Shown one piece after another: positions 31,173-39,293 of a stretch of 64,000 bases of DNA. Each line of letters begins with the position of its first letter. The first letter of the stretch is position 1. The stretch lies in assembly GCA_965279085.1 (NCBI GenBank), contig OZ257149.1, forward strand, positions 3,658,001 to 3,722,000, written 5' to 3'. Position numbers and translations under genes: made by a program. The DNA is from UBA7672 sp965279085. GTDB taxonomy: Bacteria; Pseudomonadota; Alphaproteobacteria; Caulobacterales; Hyphomonadaceae. Under the pieces are notes generated by a model. That model saw only the letters and a list, made by a program, of their open reading frames with translations. It ran no database searches and had not been told where the DNA came from.

Positions 31173-33041
31173 CTACGTCTTCGGCTTGTACGCGATCAGC
31201 ACATTGCCCGGCGTCTGGCTGAACGAGCCGTAGCCCGAGTTGATGAAGATCATCCCGGAGCCCGCCGAGATGGCGTGGGCATCGATCGAGCCGCCTTTGC
31301 CGGCGACTTCCTTGTTGAGCGGCGTCGCCGGGCCTGTCGTGTCCAGCTTGTTGATCACCGCGCCCGTCTTCGCATCGATGACGAACACCTGTCCGCCCAG
31401 CGTGCCGCCTATGATGGCGCCATCCACGATGACGGGAGCGGCCGAGAAGCCGTACTTGGTCTCGCAATTGGTCACGAGCTTGGCCCGCTCGCCTGCGCAA
31501 TCCGGCTGCGCCGCATAGGACCATGCCGGCTTGCCCGTCTTGAGATCGAACGCATAGACGCCGGCCTTGGAGACGAACTTCGGATCCGGCGAGATGATCG
31601 GGTCGTTGATCGGCAGGATGAAGTTCACGCCGTCGGTCGCGATGCCCCAGTGCACGCCGCCCAGCGCCGAACCTTCGCCGACGCGCTGGCTCCACAACAC
31701 CTTGCCGGTCTCCGCATCCAGCGCCCAGGCGTGGCCTGATTTCTGGCCTGCCAGCACGATGTCCTTGCCGCCCGCCGACGTGACGATGGCACCCGCGCCG
31801 AAGTCGTAGTCGCGGCCATCGCCGCCGAACAGGACGGGGCAGTTCGGGCCGTTGTTTCCGCTGCCGACATCGCACGCCATGTTCCAGACGTCCGCCGCCA
31901 TGGCCTGATAGATCCAGTCAAGTTTTCCGGTATCCGCGTTGAGCGCGATCACCGCGTCCGAAGTATCTGTCCCCGGGTGGGAGGTGTTCTCGCCCGAGGT
32001 GACAATGATGCGGTTGCGCTTGGCGTCATAGACCGGCACCGACCAGATCGGCGCGCCCGAAGGACCCTTCTGCTTCACGCCCAGCGAGTTCAGCTGGCCG
32101 TTGTACTCCGGCTCCTTCATCGTGTGGTATTCCCACGCGTGCTTGCCGTCCGCCGTGTTGAGCGCCACCACCGAGCCATGGCCCGAGCAGCATTCCGCCC
32201 GCGCATTCGCGCCCGATGCAACGCCCGAAGCCGACAGCGGCACGATCACTTTGTCCTTCGCGAAGATCACGCCGCCGCGAATCTGCCCGCCCGTTCCATT
32301 CACCGGCTGGCCGGACGCCTTCCACACCAGCGCGCCATTGGCGGCGTCGAGCACATGGATGTCACGGCCGACGGAGAAGGCGACAACCTTCCGGCCGCCG
32401 ATATCGCCGATCGCTGGCGTGTTGCGCGTGTTGGCTGAATACGCCCACTTCGCGCAGCCGGTCTTGGCGTCCAGCGCGACCACCTTCTGGCCGCCCGAGA
32501 TGAACATCGTGTCGTCGCCCAGGAAAGACGCGCCCGTTCCGCCGCCCTGGCCCGGGAAGGCGATCGACCACGCGACTTCCAGATTGGCGAGCTGCGCCTT
32601 CTTCACGCCGGCCTGCACGCCCGAAAGGTTGCGCGTCTGGTTCGCATCAACGCCGAAGCCGGCGGATATGATCGTCGAGCCCGTGTTCACCGCGCGCTTG
32701 TCGGCGGCGCACATGATCGCGTCCGTCCACGACGCCGGAGCCTTGGCCTGTCCAGCCGTCAGGAAAGCGATGACGTCCGTGATCTCCTGCGGCTTCAGGC
32801 CCGACGCCATCGGCGCCATCACGCCCGTGGTCAGCGTCTCGCGCAGCTGCGCCGGCGCGCGCGTCTGCAGCGAGGCCAGCGTCGCCGCGCGCGTCGTGCC
32901 CGGATTGTCGTGACAGGTGGCGCACGCCTTGTTGTAGACTGCGCGCCCTGGATGATCCGCGTCCTGCGCGAATGCGGGAAGGGCGAACAGGCCAAGGCCC
33001 GCGCCGAAAGCCGCCATGCGCAGCGTCGTGGACAGTTTCAT
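31173..33041 (-). CDS. Periplasmic quinohemoprotein, cytochrome c plus PQQ beta-propeller (PVA-dehydrogenase-like)
   Basis: The 622-residue protein starts at 33041, selected by GGGAGGAATACGCA directly upstream. It has a signal peptide (MAAFGAGLGLFALPAFAQ), then a cytochrome c domain with the heme motif C40-A-T-C43-H44 and a Met ligand probably in GVMAPMASGL, then an eight-blade-type propeller from about residue 130 with repeats such as GGQKVVALDAKTGCAKW and AVIALNADTGKLDWIYQA. Adjacent cysteines in ECCSGHG recall the vicinal disulfide that covers PQQ in methanol dehydrogenases. The order cytochrome c then propeller is that of polyvinyl-alcohol dehydrogenase; most quinohemoprotein alcohol dehydrogenases have the reverse order. 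The alcohol substrate and PQQ dependence are inference. Confidence 0.85.
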   Translation of the reverse strand: MKLSTTLRMAAFGAGLGLFALPAFAQDADHPGRAVYNKACATCHDNPGTTRAATLASLQTRAPAQLRETLTTGVMAPMASGLKPQEITDVIAFLTAGQAKAPASWTDAIMCAADKRAVNTGSTIISAGFGVDANQTRNLSGVQAGVKKAQLANLEVAWSIAFPGQGGGTGASFLGDDTMFISGGQKVVALDAKTGCAKWAYSANTRNTPAIGDIGGRKVVAFSVGRDIHVLDAANGALVWKASGQPVNGTGGQIRGGVIFAKDKVIVPLSASGVASGANARAECCSGHGSVVALNTADGKHAWEYHTMKEPEYNGQLNSLGVKQKGPSGAPIWSVPVYDAKRNRIIVTSGENTSHPGTDTSDAVIALNADTGKLDWIYQAMAADVWNMACDVGSGNNGPNCPVLFGGDGRDYDFGAGAIVTSAGGKDIVLAGQKSGHAWALDAETGKVLWSQRVGEGSALGGVHWGIATDGVNFILPINDPIISPDPKFVSKAGVYAFDLKTGKPAWSYAAQPDCAGERAKLVTNCETKYGFSAAPVIVDGAIIGGTLGGQVFVIDAKTGAVINKLDTTGPATPLNKEVAGKGGSIDAHAISAGSGMIFINSGYGSFSQTPGNVLIAYKPKT

Positions 33042-33164
33042 TGCGTATTCCTCCCGCGCGGCGCCTTGGGAGGCCGGCAGCCGCTTCCGTTGGCGCAACC
33101 TCGCGCCACTCGCCGGGGATTTCAACTGCCTTGGACGGTGGTTTCCGTCGCTCTATGCCGCAGG

Positions 33165-33722
33165 TCAGGCCGCGGCGCGCTCGCGTGCCAGGCGTTCCGC
33201 ACGTTCACGGGAGAGCTTGTCGCGATGCGCCTCGTTGCGGCGCAGCGGATAGTCGCGCATCGCCCATGCGCAGACGAACGACGCCACCGCGCCCACAATG
33301 GCAAGGAACAGCGGCCCGCCCAGCACGCCCGGCGTCGGGGGCGTGATCGATGTGAAGAGGAAGGTCGTCACCGCGCCGATGATCGCGGCGCCGCCGTAGA
33401 AGCGCTGATGCTCAGGCGCGAAAGGCGAGAGCACAGCCACCCACACGCCAGCAATGGCGGCCGGGAAGGCAGTCGAGACATAAGCCGCGACCGCCGCCTG
33501 CCAGAACAGGCTCAGCACCAGCGCAATGCCGAGTCCGCTGCCCATGAACGTCTCGCAGAGCATGGCCACGAAAGCGCTGCCCCAGATCAGCAGCAGGCCC
33601 GTGAACGGTCCGAGCAGGGCGAAGCCCACCGCCGTCGGCACGATGCTGGCCGCAAGACCTTGCATCACCGCGCGACGATGCGCGGCGCTCTTGAACATGG
33701 GACTGGCAGACGCAGTGCTCAT
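33165..33722 (-). CDS. Polytopic membrane protein, unknown
   Basis: The 185-residue protein has about five hydrophobic segments, among them GLAASIVPTAVGFALLGPFT, LLIWGSAFVAMLCETFMGSG and IALVLSLFWQAAVAAYVSTA, and a final one ending in VGAVASFVCAWAMRD. It closes with a highly charged Arg/Glu-rich cytoplasmic tail (NEAHRDKLSRERAERLARER). I do not recognise a family. It lies between the quinohemoprotein gene and a cytochrome P450 gene, all on the same strand, with gaps of 123 and 72 bases, so co-transcription is possible. Confidence 0.65.
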   Translation of the reverse strand: MSTASASPMFKSAAHRRAVMQGLAASIVPTAVGFALLGPFTGLLLIWGSAFVAMLCETFMGSGLGIALVLSLFWQAAVAAYVSTAFPAAIAGVWVAVLSPFAPEHQRFYGGAAIIGAVTTFLFTSITPPTPGVLGGPLFLAIVGAVASFVCAWAMRDYPLRRNEAHRDKLSRERAERLARERAAA

Positions 33723-33794
33723 GCGCCCATTATCGCGCGCGCGCGTTAAAACGCGCCGCTAGCGATTGATGAAATTTCACCAATCCTGGTGAGG

Positions 33795-35030
33795 TTACGC
33801 GAACTCGACCGTCATCTGGTCCACGGTGCGGATCGCGCCCGGGTTCAGCTTCGGCTTGTTCCCCACAATGCGCGTGTTCGGCGCAAGACGCGCGATGGCC
33901 GCCAGCGTCTCTTCCAGCTCGACACGCGCCAGCGCCTCACCCGCGCAGCGGTGAGCGCCGGCGCCGAAAGCAAGGTGCCAGCGCTGCTGGTCCGTACGGC
34001 GGATGTCGAATGTCTCCGGGTTCGCATAGATTTCCGGATCGCGCAGCACGGACAGGATCGACACGGCGATGATCGCGCCCGGCGGGATCAGGTAGCCCTC
34101 GATCTCCATGTCCTGCGTGGTCACACGCGGAATGCCCGAAACCACGGGCTCGAAGCGCAGGCCTTCTTCTGCCGCCTTCTTCTTCAGCCCATCGGGATCG
34201 GCCCGCAGCGCTTCCCACTGCTCGGGATGCTGCAGCAACTGGAACAGCGTCATGCACATAGAGTTGCGCGTGGTGTCCGAGCCCGCGAGGATCAGGCCAA
34301 CCACCTGCGCGCGGATCTCGCCCTCGGTCATGTCGCCGGACGCGGCGGTCGCGGCCACGTAGTCCGACAGGAAGTCGCCACGCGGATTGGCGCGGCGATC
34401 GGCCAGCAGCTTGTCGACATAGGCGTTGAACTCGGTCAGCGACTGTTCGATGGCGGCGCGGCGATCCACATCGATGAAGCCGATCGATTCAGCCGTGTCG
34501 CTGATCCATTTCATGAAGACGGGCAGGTCCGAACGCGGAATGCCGAGAATATCCGCGATGATGCGCGCCGGCAGCTGGGCCGCGAACTCCTTCAGGAAGT
34601 CGAACGGCCCCTTGCCGAGATGCTCGCTGATGATCTCCGCGGCGACGGCGGCCGCCTTCGGGCGCATCGCTTCCATCAGCTTGAACGCGAAGGTGCGGGC
34701 CACGGGCTGGCGGCGGCGCTGGTGCGCCTCGCCATTGGCGAACAGCATCACCTGCGCGACGAAATCGAAGATCGGGCCATCGAAGACGCCCTGCATCATC
34801 TTCATCTCGGTCTCGAGCTGGCGCGTGTTCTCCGGCGAGACGATCTGGTCGACCATGCGCGCCCGCAGCGCTAGCACCATCGACCCCATCCCCATCGGAA
34901 CCTTTACCAGCGGCGTCTTCTCCCGCAGGTCCCTGAACAGGTCGTACGACGACGCCTGCGGATCCTGCAGGTTCCAGTCGAGCACCGGAATGTCGTTGTA
35001 GGTTTTCAGCGCGGTTGCGGTATCGGCCAT
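33795..35030 (-). CDS. Cytochrome P450
   Basis: The 411-residue soluble bacterial P450 has all key motifs: the I-helix oxygen-activation segment GLILAGSDTTRNSM, the K-helix ExxR (EEGLRFEPV), and the heme-binding loop AFGAGAHRCAGEALARVELE with the thiolate Cys. The length and lack of a membrane anchor fit bacterial class I enzymes that need a ferredoxin partner; no ferredoxin or reductase gene is near. The substrate cannot be told; the preceding PQQ enzyme could point to alcohol or terpenoid catabolism, but this is weak. Confidence 0.93.
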   Translation of the reverse strand: MADTATALKTYNDIPVLDWNLQDPQASSYDLFRDLREKTPLVKVPMGMGSMVLALRARMVDQIVSPENTRQLETEMKMMQGVFDGPIFDFVAQVMLFANGEAHQRRRQPVARTFAFKLMEAMRPKAAAVAAEIISEHLGKGPFDFLKEFAAQLPARIIADILGIPRSDLPVFMKWISDTAESIGFIDVDRRAAIEQSLTEFNAYVDKLLADRRANPRGDFLSDYVAATAASGDMTEGEIRAQVVGLILAGSDTTRNSMCMTLFQLLQHPEQWEALRADPDGLKKKAAEEGLRFEPVVSGIPRVTTQDMEIEGYLIPPGAIIAVSILSVLRDPEIYANPETFDIRRTDQQRWHLAFGAGAHRCAGEALARVELEETLAAIARLAPNTRIVGNKPKLNPGAIRTVDQMTVEFA

Positions 35031-35165
35031 GGGGGATCTCGATCAGCTTGACAGTGTCAGGATGTAGCTGGTTTCGTGGGCGCCGGGAAGGCGTCGAGGC
35101 CCTGATTACCGAAATTTCGCTCGCACGCGGTTCGTGTAGGTTGCGCACGCAAAGAGGAGATCGGC

Positions 35166-35669
35166 ATGCGCTACCTGATCGGGCTGCTCCCGGCGCTGTG
35201 GTTCGCGGGAATCGCGCAAGCGCAGGTCGGCGGCAACCTCGCGGCCTATCCGCCGGTCGATCTCCGCATCGACATCACGAATGGCTCGGACGGCAAGCCG
35301 GTCCTGTCGCCCGTGCGCCTCGAAATGGTGACGGGCGAGTACTATCGTCTGACGATCTCCAGTGACGGCGCCGGCAAGGACGCAGGCGGCGAGCCACTGG
35401 CCCGCCGGGTCGAGCTCAACGAGTTCCTCGCCAACGTCCACCTGCGCATCCTCACCATCGCCGGCATCGAGGTGCATCTGCAGGGCATGAGCTTCCGCGC
35501 CGTCGAGCTGGACGAGAAAGGCGAGGCGTCCTTCACCTTCACGCCGATCCGCCCCGGCGACTACCAGGTCTATGTCGGCCCAAACCCGTTCGGCCTCGGC
35601 CGTCCGGCAGGCGAGCAGGGCGTGCAAAGCGACACCAAGGTCGCGTTCGCGACAATCCACGTGAAGTAG
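35166..35669 (+). CDS. Exported hypothetical protein
   Basis: The 167-residue protein starts after GAGGAGA and has a short signal peptide (LIGLLPALWFAGIAQAQ). The mature part is beta-rich, with PVRLEMVTGEYYRLTISSDG, RILTIAGIEVHLQGMSFRAV and a C-terminal EASFTFTPIRPGDYQVYVG. The segments MVTGEYYRLTI and FTPIRPGDYQVYVG look like a cupredoxin-like or carbohydrate-binding beta-sandwich, but no copper-ligand set is apparent. No family is assigned. It is a single gene, divergent from the P450. Confidence 0.6.
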   Translation: MRYLIGLLPALWFAGIAQAQVGGNLAAYPPVDLRIDITNGSDGKPVLSPVRLEMVTGEYYRLTISSDGAGKDAGGEPLARRVELNEFLANVHLRILTIAGIEVHLQGMSFRAVELDEKGEASFTFTPIRPGDYQVYVGPNPFGLGRPAGEQGVQSDTKVAFATIHVK

Positions 35670-35676
35670 AAATTTC

Positions 35677-35810
35677 GCCCGCTCCGGATCAAGGGGACCA
35701 CCGCAGGGTCCGGAGCGGGCTGGCGCGTGGCGAGCCACGCGCGTCCTGATTGTGAGTGGGACCGTTCTGGTCCCCGGAAGCGATCCGGCCCGGTCTTTCG
35801 ACCGGGCCGG
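35677..35810. terminator. Three strong hairpins between convergent genes
   Basis: In order: GCCCGCTCCGGA / TCCGGAGCGGGC (35677-35688 and 35709-35720, 12 bp), GCGCGTGGC / GCCACGCGC (35723-35742), and CCGGCCCGGT / ACCGGGCCGG (35785-35810, loop CTTTCG). They fill the space between the stop of the 35166 gene and the stop of rpoH on the other strand. No good T tract is present, so they may act as a bidirectional terminator or as RNA 3' end protection. Confidence 0.6.
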
Positions 35811-35819
35811 GTGCAGTTC

Positions 35820-36710
35820 CTAGTTGGCTTCGACGAGCCCTTGCTCGCGTGCGGCTTCACGCATCGCTTTTTGCAGTTTCTCGAAGGCCCTGACCTCGAT
35901 CTGGCGGATGCGCTCGCGGCTGACATTGTACTCAGTCGAGAGGTCTTCCAGCGTGGTCGGTTCTTCCTTCAGGCGCCGCTCGGTGATGATGTGGCGCTCG
36001 CGTTCGTTGAGCGACTCCATCGCACGTTCGAGCAGGCTCATGCGTGCGCCGAACTCGTCGGTCTCGGCAAGGCGATCAGCCTGGCCGGGCGTGTCGTCGG
36101 CGATCCAGTCCTGCCATTCGGCTTCGCCGTCCATGCCCCCGATGGGAGCATTGAGCGAGGCGTCGCCGCCGGAGGCCATGCGCCGGTTCATCGAAGTGAC
36201 TTCATCTTCCGTCACGCCGAGCTTGGTCGCGATCTTGGTGAGGTTCTCCGGACGCAGGTCGCCTTCCTCCATGGCGGAGATTTCGCCCTTGAGACGGCGC
36301 AGGTTGAAGAACAGCTTCTTCTGCGCGGCGGTCGTGCCCAGTTTCACCAGCGACCACGAGCGCAGGATGTATTCCTGGATCGCGGCGCGGATCCACCACA
36401 TGGCATAGGTCGCCAGGCGGAAGCCCTTGTCCGGGTCGAACTTCTTCACCGCCTGCATCAGGCCGACGTTACCCTCGGAGATGACCTCGCCCATCGGCAG
36501 GCCATAGCCGCGATAACCCATGGCGATCTTGGCCACGAGACGCAGGTGCGACGTCACCATCTTCTCGGCGGCTTCCGAGTCCTGATGCTGCGCCCAGCGC
36601 TGGGCGAGCATGAACTCTTCGTTCTTCTCGAGCAGCGGGAATTTGCGGATTTCTGACAGGTAACGCGACAGCCCTTGTTCAGGGGAGAGTGCGATTGCGA
36701 GGCTGGCCAT
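35820..36710 (-). CDS. rpoH: RNA polymerase sigma-32 (heat-shock) factor
   Basis: The 296-residue alternative sigma factor activates chaperone and protease genes. The ATG at 36710 has AAGGAGA nine bases upstream; a longer open frame has no support. Region 2 reads HLRLVAKIAMGYRGYGLPMG then EGNVGLMQAVKKFDPDKGFR and TYAMWWIRAAIQEYIL. The RpoH box QKKLFFNLRR, which distinguishes heat-shock sigma factors from RpoD, follows directly. Region 4 ends with TLEDLSTEYNVSRERIRQIE. Alphaproteobacteria often have more than one RpoH; only this one is in the window. Confidence 0.96.
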   Translation of the reverse strand: MASLAIALSPEQGLSRYLSEIRKFPLLEKNEEFMLAQRWAQHQDSEAAEKMVTSHLRLVAKIAMGYRGYGLPMGEVISEGNVGLMQAVKKFDPDKGFRLATYAMWWIRAAIQEYILRSWSLVKLGTTAAQKKLFFNLRRLKGEISAMEEGDLRPENLTKIATKLGVTEDEVTSMNRRMASGGDASLNAPIGGMDGEAEWQDWIADDTPGQADRLAETDEFGARMSLLERAMESLNERERHIITERRLKEEPTTLEDLSTEYNVSRERIRQIEVRAFEKLQKAMREAAREQGLVEAN

Positions 36711-37055
36711 GTTCCGTCTCCTTCTTTTCTCGTCCGCGCCACCCAACTGGGGAGGAAGGCTCGCGGATCGCTTGTTATTACCCCGGCACGTCTGGGCCCC
36801 GTGGACCCTGACGCCCCTTAATACTGAAGGTTCTCGGCAGGATTGTGGTCCCGCCCCCGTCCGTCGTAGGTCCAAGATGGGGACCGAAACGCGGCGTTAA
36901 AGGGGCGGCTGGGGCTATGGTTTCTGCCGATATCGAGCAGCCCGCCTAATAGGCGACTCTCCCGGTCGGCTTTTGACGTGCCCCTGCCTGCGCCGCAGGC
37001 TCGCCCAACCTCGTACCAGATGGTAGCGTCCGTGCCACATGCAAGGGAGGCAGGG
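36711..37055. other. 345-bp divergent intergenic region, rpoH / EF-hand gene
   Basis: No gene is seen. It must hold the rpoH promoter and 5' leader on the minus strand and the promoter of the EF-hand gene on the plus strand. A small hairpin GCCTGC-GCC-GCAGGC is at 36986-37000. I could not find a convincing sigma-32 type promoter by eye. Confidence 0.4.
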
Positions 37056-37460
37056 ATGAGACTTTCAAGGCTTTTGGCGGCGGCGATCCTGGCCGCAGCA
37101 GGCGCGGGCGCGGCGGTCGCCCAGCAGCCCGAACAAGTCATCGCCTTCCTCGACAAGAGCGGCGACGGCAAGTGCAACCTGGACGAATACCTGATGTACC
37201 AGCAGCCCCGCATGGCGGAGTTCGACACGGACAAGAATGGCGAGCTGAACCAGGCCGAATTCAAGAGCTCGCTGCAGGGCAAGTCGAAGCAGAACGCGGC
37301 CGTCGTCTTCAAGACCTTCAACGCCGAGGGTGGCCGGACGCTCACCCAGCGCGAATTCCTCGGCTACCACGCCTGGGTGTTCAAGAACTACGTCGACACC
37401 GACAAGGACGGGTTCATGTCGGCCGAGGAATGGTCGAAAATCATGGCCGCCGCAGGTTGA
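37056..37460 (+). CDS. Exported EF-hand calcium-binding protein
   Basis: The 134-residue protein starts at 37056 after GGGAGGCAGGG and carries a signal peptide (RLLAAAILAAAGAGAAVAQ). Three EF-hand loops are readable: DKSGDGKCNLDE, DTDKNGELNQAE and DTDKDGFMSAEE, each with acidic or Asn residues at the calcium positions. A degenerate fourth loop (NAEGGRTLTQRE) lies between the second and third. It probably binds calcium in the periplasm; a regulatory or structural role cannot be told apart. Confidence 0.85.
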   Translation: MRLSRLLAAAILAAAGAGAAVAQQPEQVIAFLDKSGDGKCNLDEYLMYQQPRMAEFDTDKNGELNQAEFKSSLQGKSKQNAAVVFKTFNAEGGRTLTQREFLGYHAWVFKNYVDTDKDGFMSAEEWSKIMAAAG

Positions 37461-37561
37461 TCGTCGCGGCGTCATCATCTCGTTCGCGATTTCTGTCGCA
37501 TTCGGGATGCAACGCTGGCAGATTGATCGCTCGTGCAGCTCCAGGAGACGGAGGGGGCAGC

Positions 37562-38062
37562 ATGCTTGCTGCAAGACGATCGCGGGCTGGGTGGCTGACG
37601 GTCGGGGCAGGTGTAGCGGCGGCTTTGCTCGCCGGCTGCGGAAGCGTTCCTCTATTGGGCGGCGCACCACCCCAGATCGAGCCGGGCCTTGTTCAGGCCT
37701 CGGCTCCGGGCGGCAACCCGGAAAGGCCCGCCTTCTTCGTCCAGTGGAAGCCCGGCGGCCTGCCCGGCCTCACCAAGCGCCCGGCGATCGACAAGACCAC
37801 CGCCATGCCTGAATACCCCGCCTCGGCCGTGCGGAATGGGGATACCGGCACGACATCGCTGGAATCCTGTCTCACCGTCGATGGCCGTCTGGTCGACACC
37901 TACATCACGAAGTCCTCGGGCTCGAAGGTGCTGGACGAGGCGACGCTCGAATGGACCAGGACCGCCAAATACCAGCCCGCCGAATTCAACGGCGAAGCCT
38001 TCGCCATCTGCGGCTACCGCTTCGACTACGAATGGCGCGTCGTCGACGGCAACCAGCGGTAA
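37562..38062 (+). CDS. Lipoprotein with TonB C-terminal domain
   Basis: The 166-residue protein starts at 37562 behind GGAGACGGAGGGGG. Its lipobox is AALLAGC, so the mature end is a lipidated Cys. After a Pro/Gly-rich linker, residues 75-160 match the TonB C-terminal fold: MPEYPASAVRNGDTGTTSLE, VDGRLVDTYITKSSGSKVLD and EWTRTAKYQPAEFNGEA. A lipid anchor in place of the usual N-terminal transmembrane helix means it cannot couple to ExbB/ExbD as classical TonB does. Its role is therefore unclear; it may be a periplasmic scaffold. Confidence 0.8.
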   Translation: MLAARRSRAGWLTVGAGVAAALLAGCGSVPLLGGAPPQIEPGLVQASAPGGNPERPAFFVQWKPGGLPGLTKRPAIDKTTAMPEYPASAVRNGDTGTTSLESCLTVDGRLVDTYITKSSGSKVLDEATLEWTRTAKYQPAEFNGEAFAICGYRFDYEWRVVDGNQR

Positions 38063-38243
38063 GGTGCTTCCAGCGATCGCTTCGCCCCGGAACGGCGCCT
38101 CATCGCCAGCAACTAGCAACCGTCCTTTGGCGTGCGGAATGAATCGCCCTAATCGCGACCTGCGAGGTGCTGCGCCCCTCGCCTAATCGGTGGTCAGGCG
38201 GGAAAAGGGGACTTCCCGGCGCAAGAGACGGGAAGGACTCTCC

Positions 38244-39293
38244 ATGAAATCGGTATTGTCTGGCGTCAGCGCACTCGCGCTGCTGTGTCTGGCGGCTTGC
38301 GGCGGCGAAGGTCCGTCCACGGCCGGAGAAGCCGCCGCAGGCGGCGAGACGGCTATCGCGGGAACCGTCCCGGCGGCCAGTGAGCCCGGCACGCCGGCGC
38401 CTGCCGCAGCCACGGCGAAGCTGCTCACGCCGCCCAGCTGGTTCCCCTCCGATTGGGACCAGGGCGCCTATCGCGGCGCCGAGCCGAACTACCAGCCTGA
38501 CCTGATCCACAAGCTGCGCCAGGAGCTGCAGCTCACGGCGCCGTTCACGCTGTGGGCGGTCGCGCACGACACGCTCATCGACGAGAAGTTCGAGCCGGTC
38601 TGGGTGTGGTGGACGGCGCTGCGCTCCTGTCAGAAGGGCATCCAGATGTCCGAGGATCTCGCCGGCGAGTTCGGCGACCGCGAGCGCGGCAAGGCGGCGC
38701 TCACAACTGCGCGCAACGAACTCAAGGCCTGGGCCGCGACGCAGCCAGCCGACATGACGATGTATTTCACCGCCAATCTCGGCCAGTGGAACGAGAAGAC
38801 CGGCAACTTCCCGCTCACCAATCTCGGCCGTGCCTACAACATCAATGCGCTCGAGGTCGAGAAGAACGTCGACTCGCTGTTCATGGATGGCGCCGAGGTG
38901 CTGCTCTATTCCGACGCGAACGGGCAGGGCATCTCGCAGCTGCGCGCATCGACCTCGAACGTGCAGTGCGTCGCGCCCGACAACCAGACCTACTACACCT
39001 TCTCGCGCGACTCGCAGTGGTTTGTCGTGTTCGGCGAGGCCGAGCGCGGCATGGGCGGCCAGATCAACTGGAAATCGCGCCCGCAAACGCCTTCGTTCGG
39101 GATGACACGCGAACAGGCTGCGGCCCTCGCCCAGCGCAATCCCGAGCGCAAGGTCATGGTGTCGGTCACCTTCGGACCCGGCGGTGACAGCTTCGTGCAG
39201 AGCATCGACCACTCGGCTATCCGCGCGGCCCTGAAGACCGTCACGATCACTGACGCCCTCGACGGCTCCACCTTGGCGACGAAGACCTACTGA
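38244..39293 (+). CDS. Lipoprotein of unknown function
   Basis: The 349-residue protein starts at 38244 (GGGAAGGA upstream) with the lipobox LCLAAC at residues 15-20. A low-complexity Ala/Gly/Pro/Thr linker of about 50 residues follows, then a folded part starting LTPPSWFPSDWDQGAYRGAE. Later segments are DTLIDEKFEPVWVWWTALRS, EVEKNVDSLFMDGAEVLLYS and TPSFGMTREQAAALAQRNPE. Two cysteines (LRSCQKG and VQCVAPD) could form a disulfide. I recognise no family. It is probably anchored to the outer membrane and follows the TonB-C lipoprotein after 181 bases. Confidence 0.7.
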   Translation: MKSVLSGVSALALLCLAACGGEGPSTAGEAAAGGETAIAGTVPAASEPGTPAPAAATAKLLTPPSWFPSDWDQGAYRGAEPNYQPDLIHKLRQELQLTAPFTLWAVAHDTLIDEKFEPVWVWWTALRSCQKGIQMSEDLAGEFGDRERGKAALTTARNELKAWAATQPADMTMYFTANLGQWNEKTGNFPLTNLGRAYNINALEVEKNVDSLFMDGAEVLLYSDANGQGISQLRASTSNVQCVAPDNQTYYTFSRDSQWFVVFGEAERGMGGQINWKSRPQTPSFGMTREQAAALAQRNPERKVMVSVTFGPGGDSFVQSIDHSAIRAALKTVTITDALDGSTLATKTY

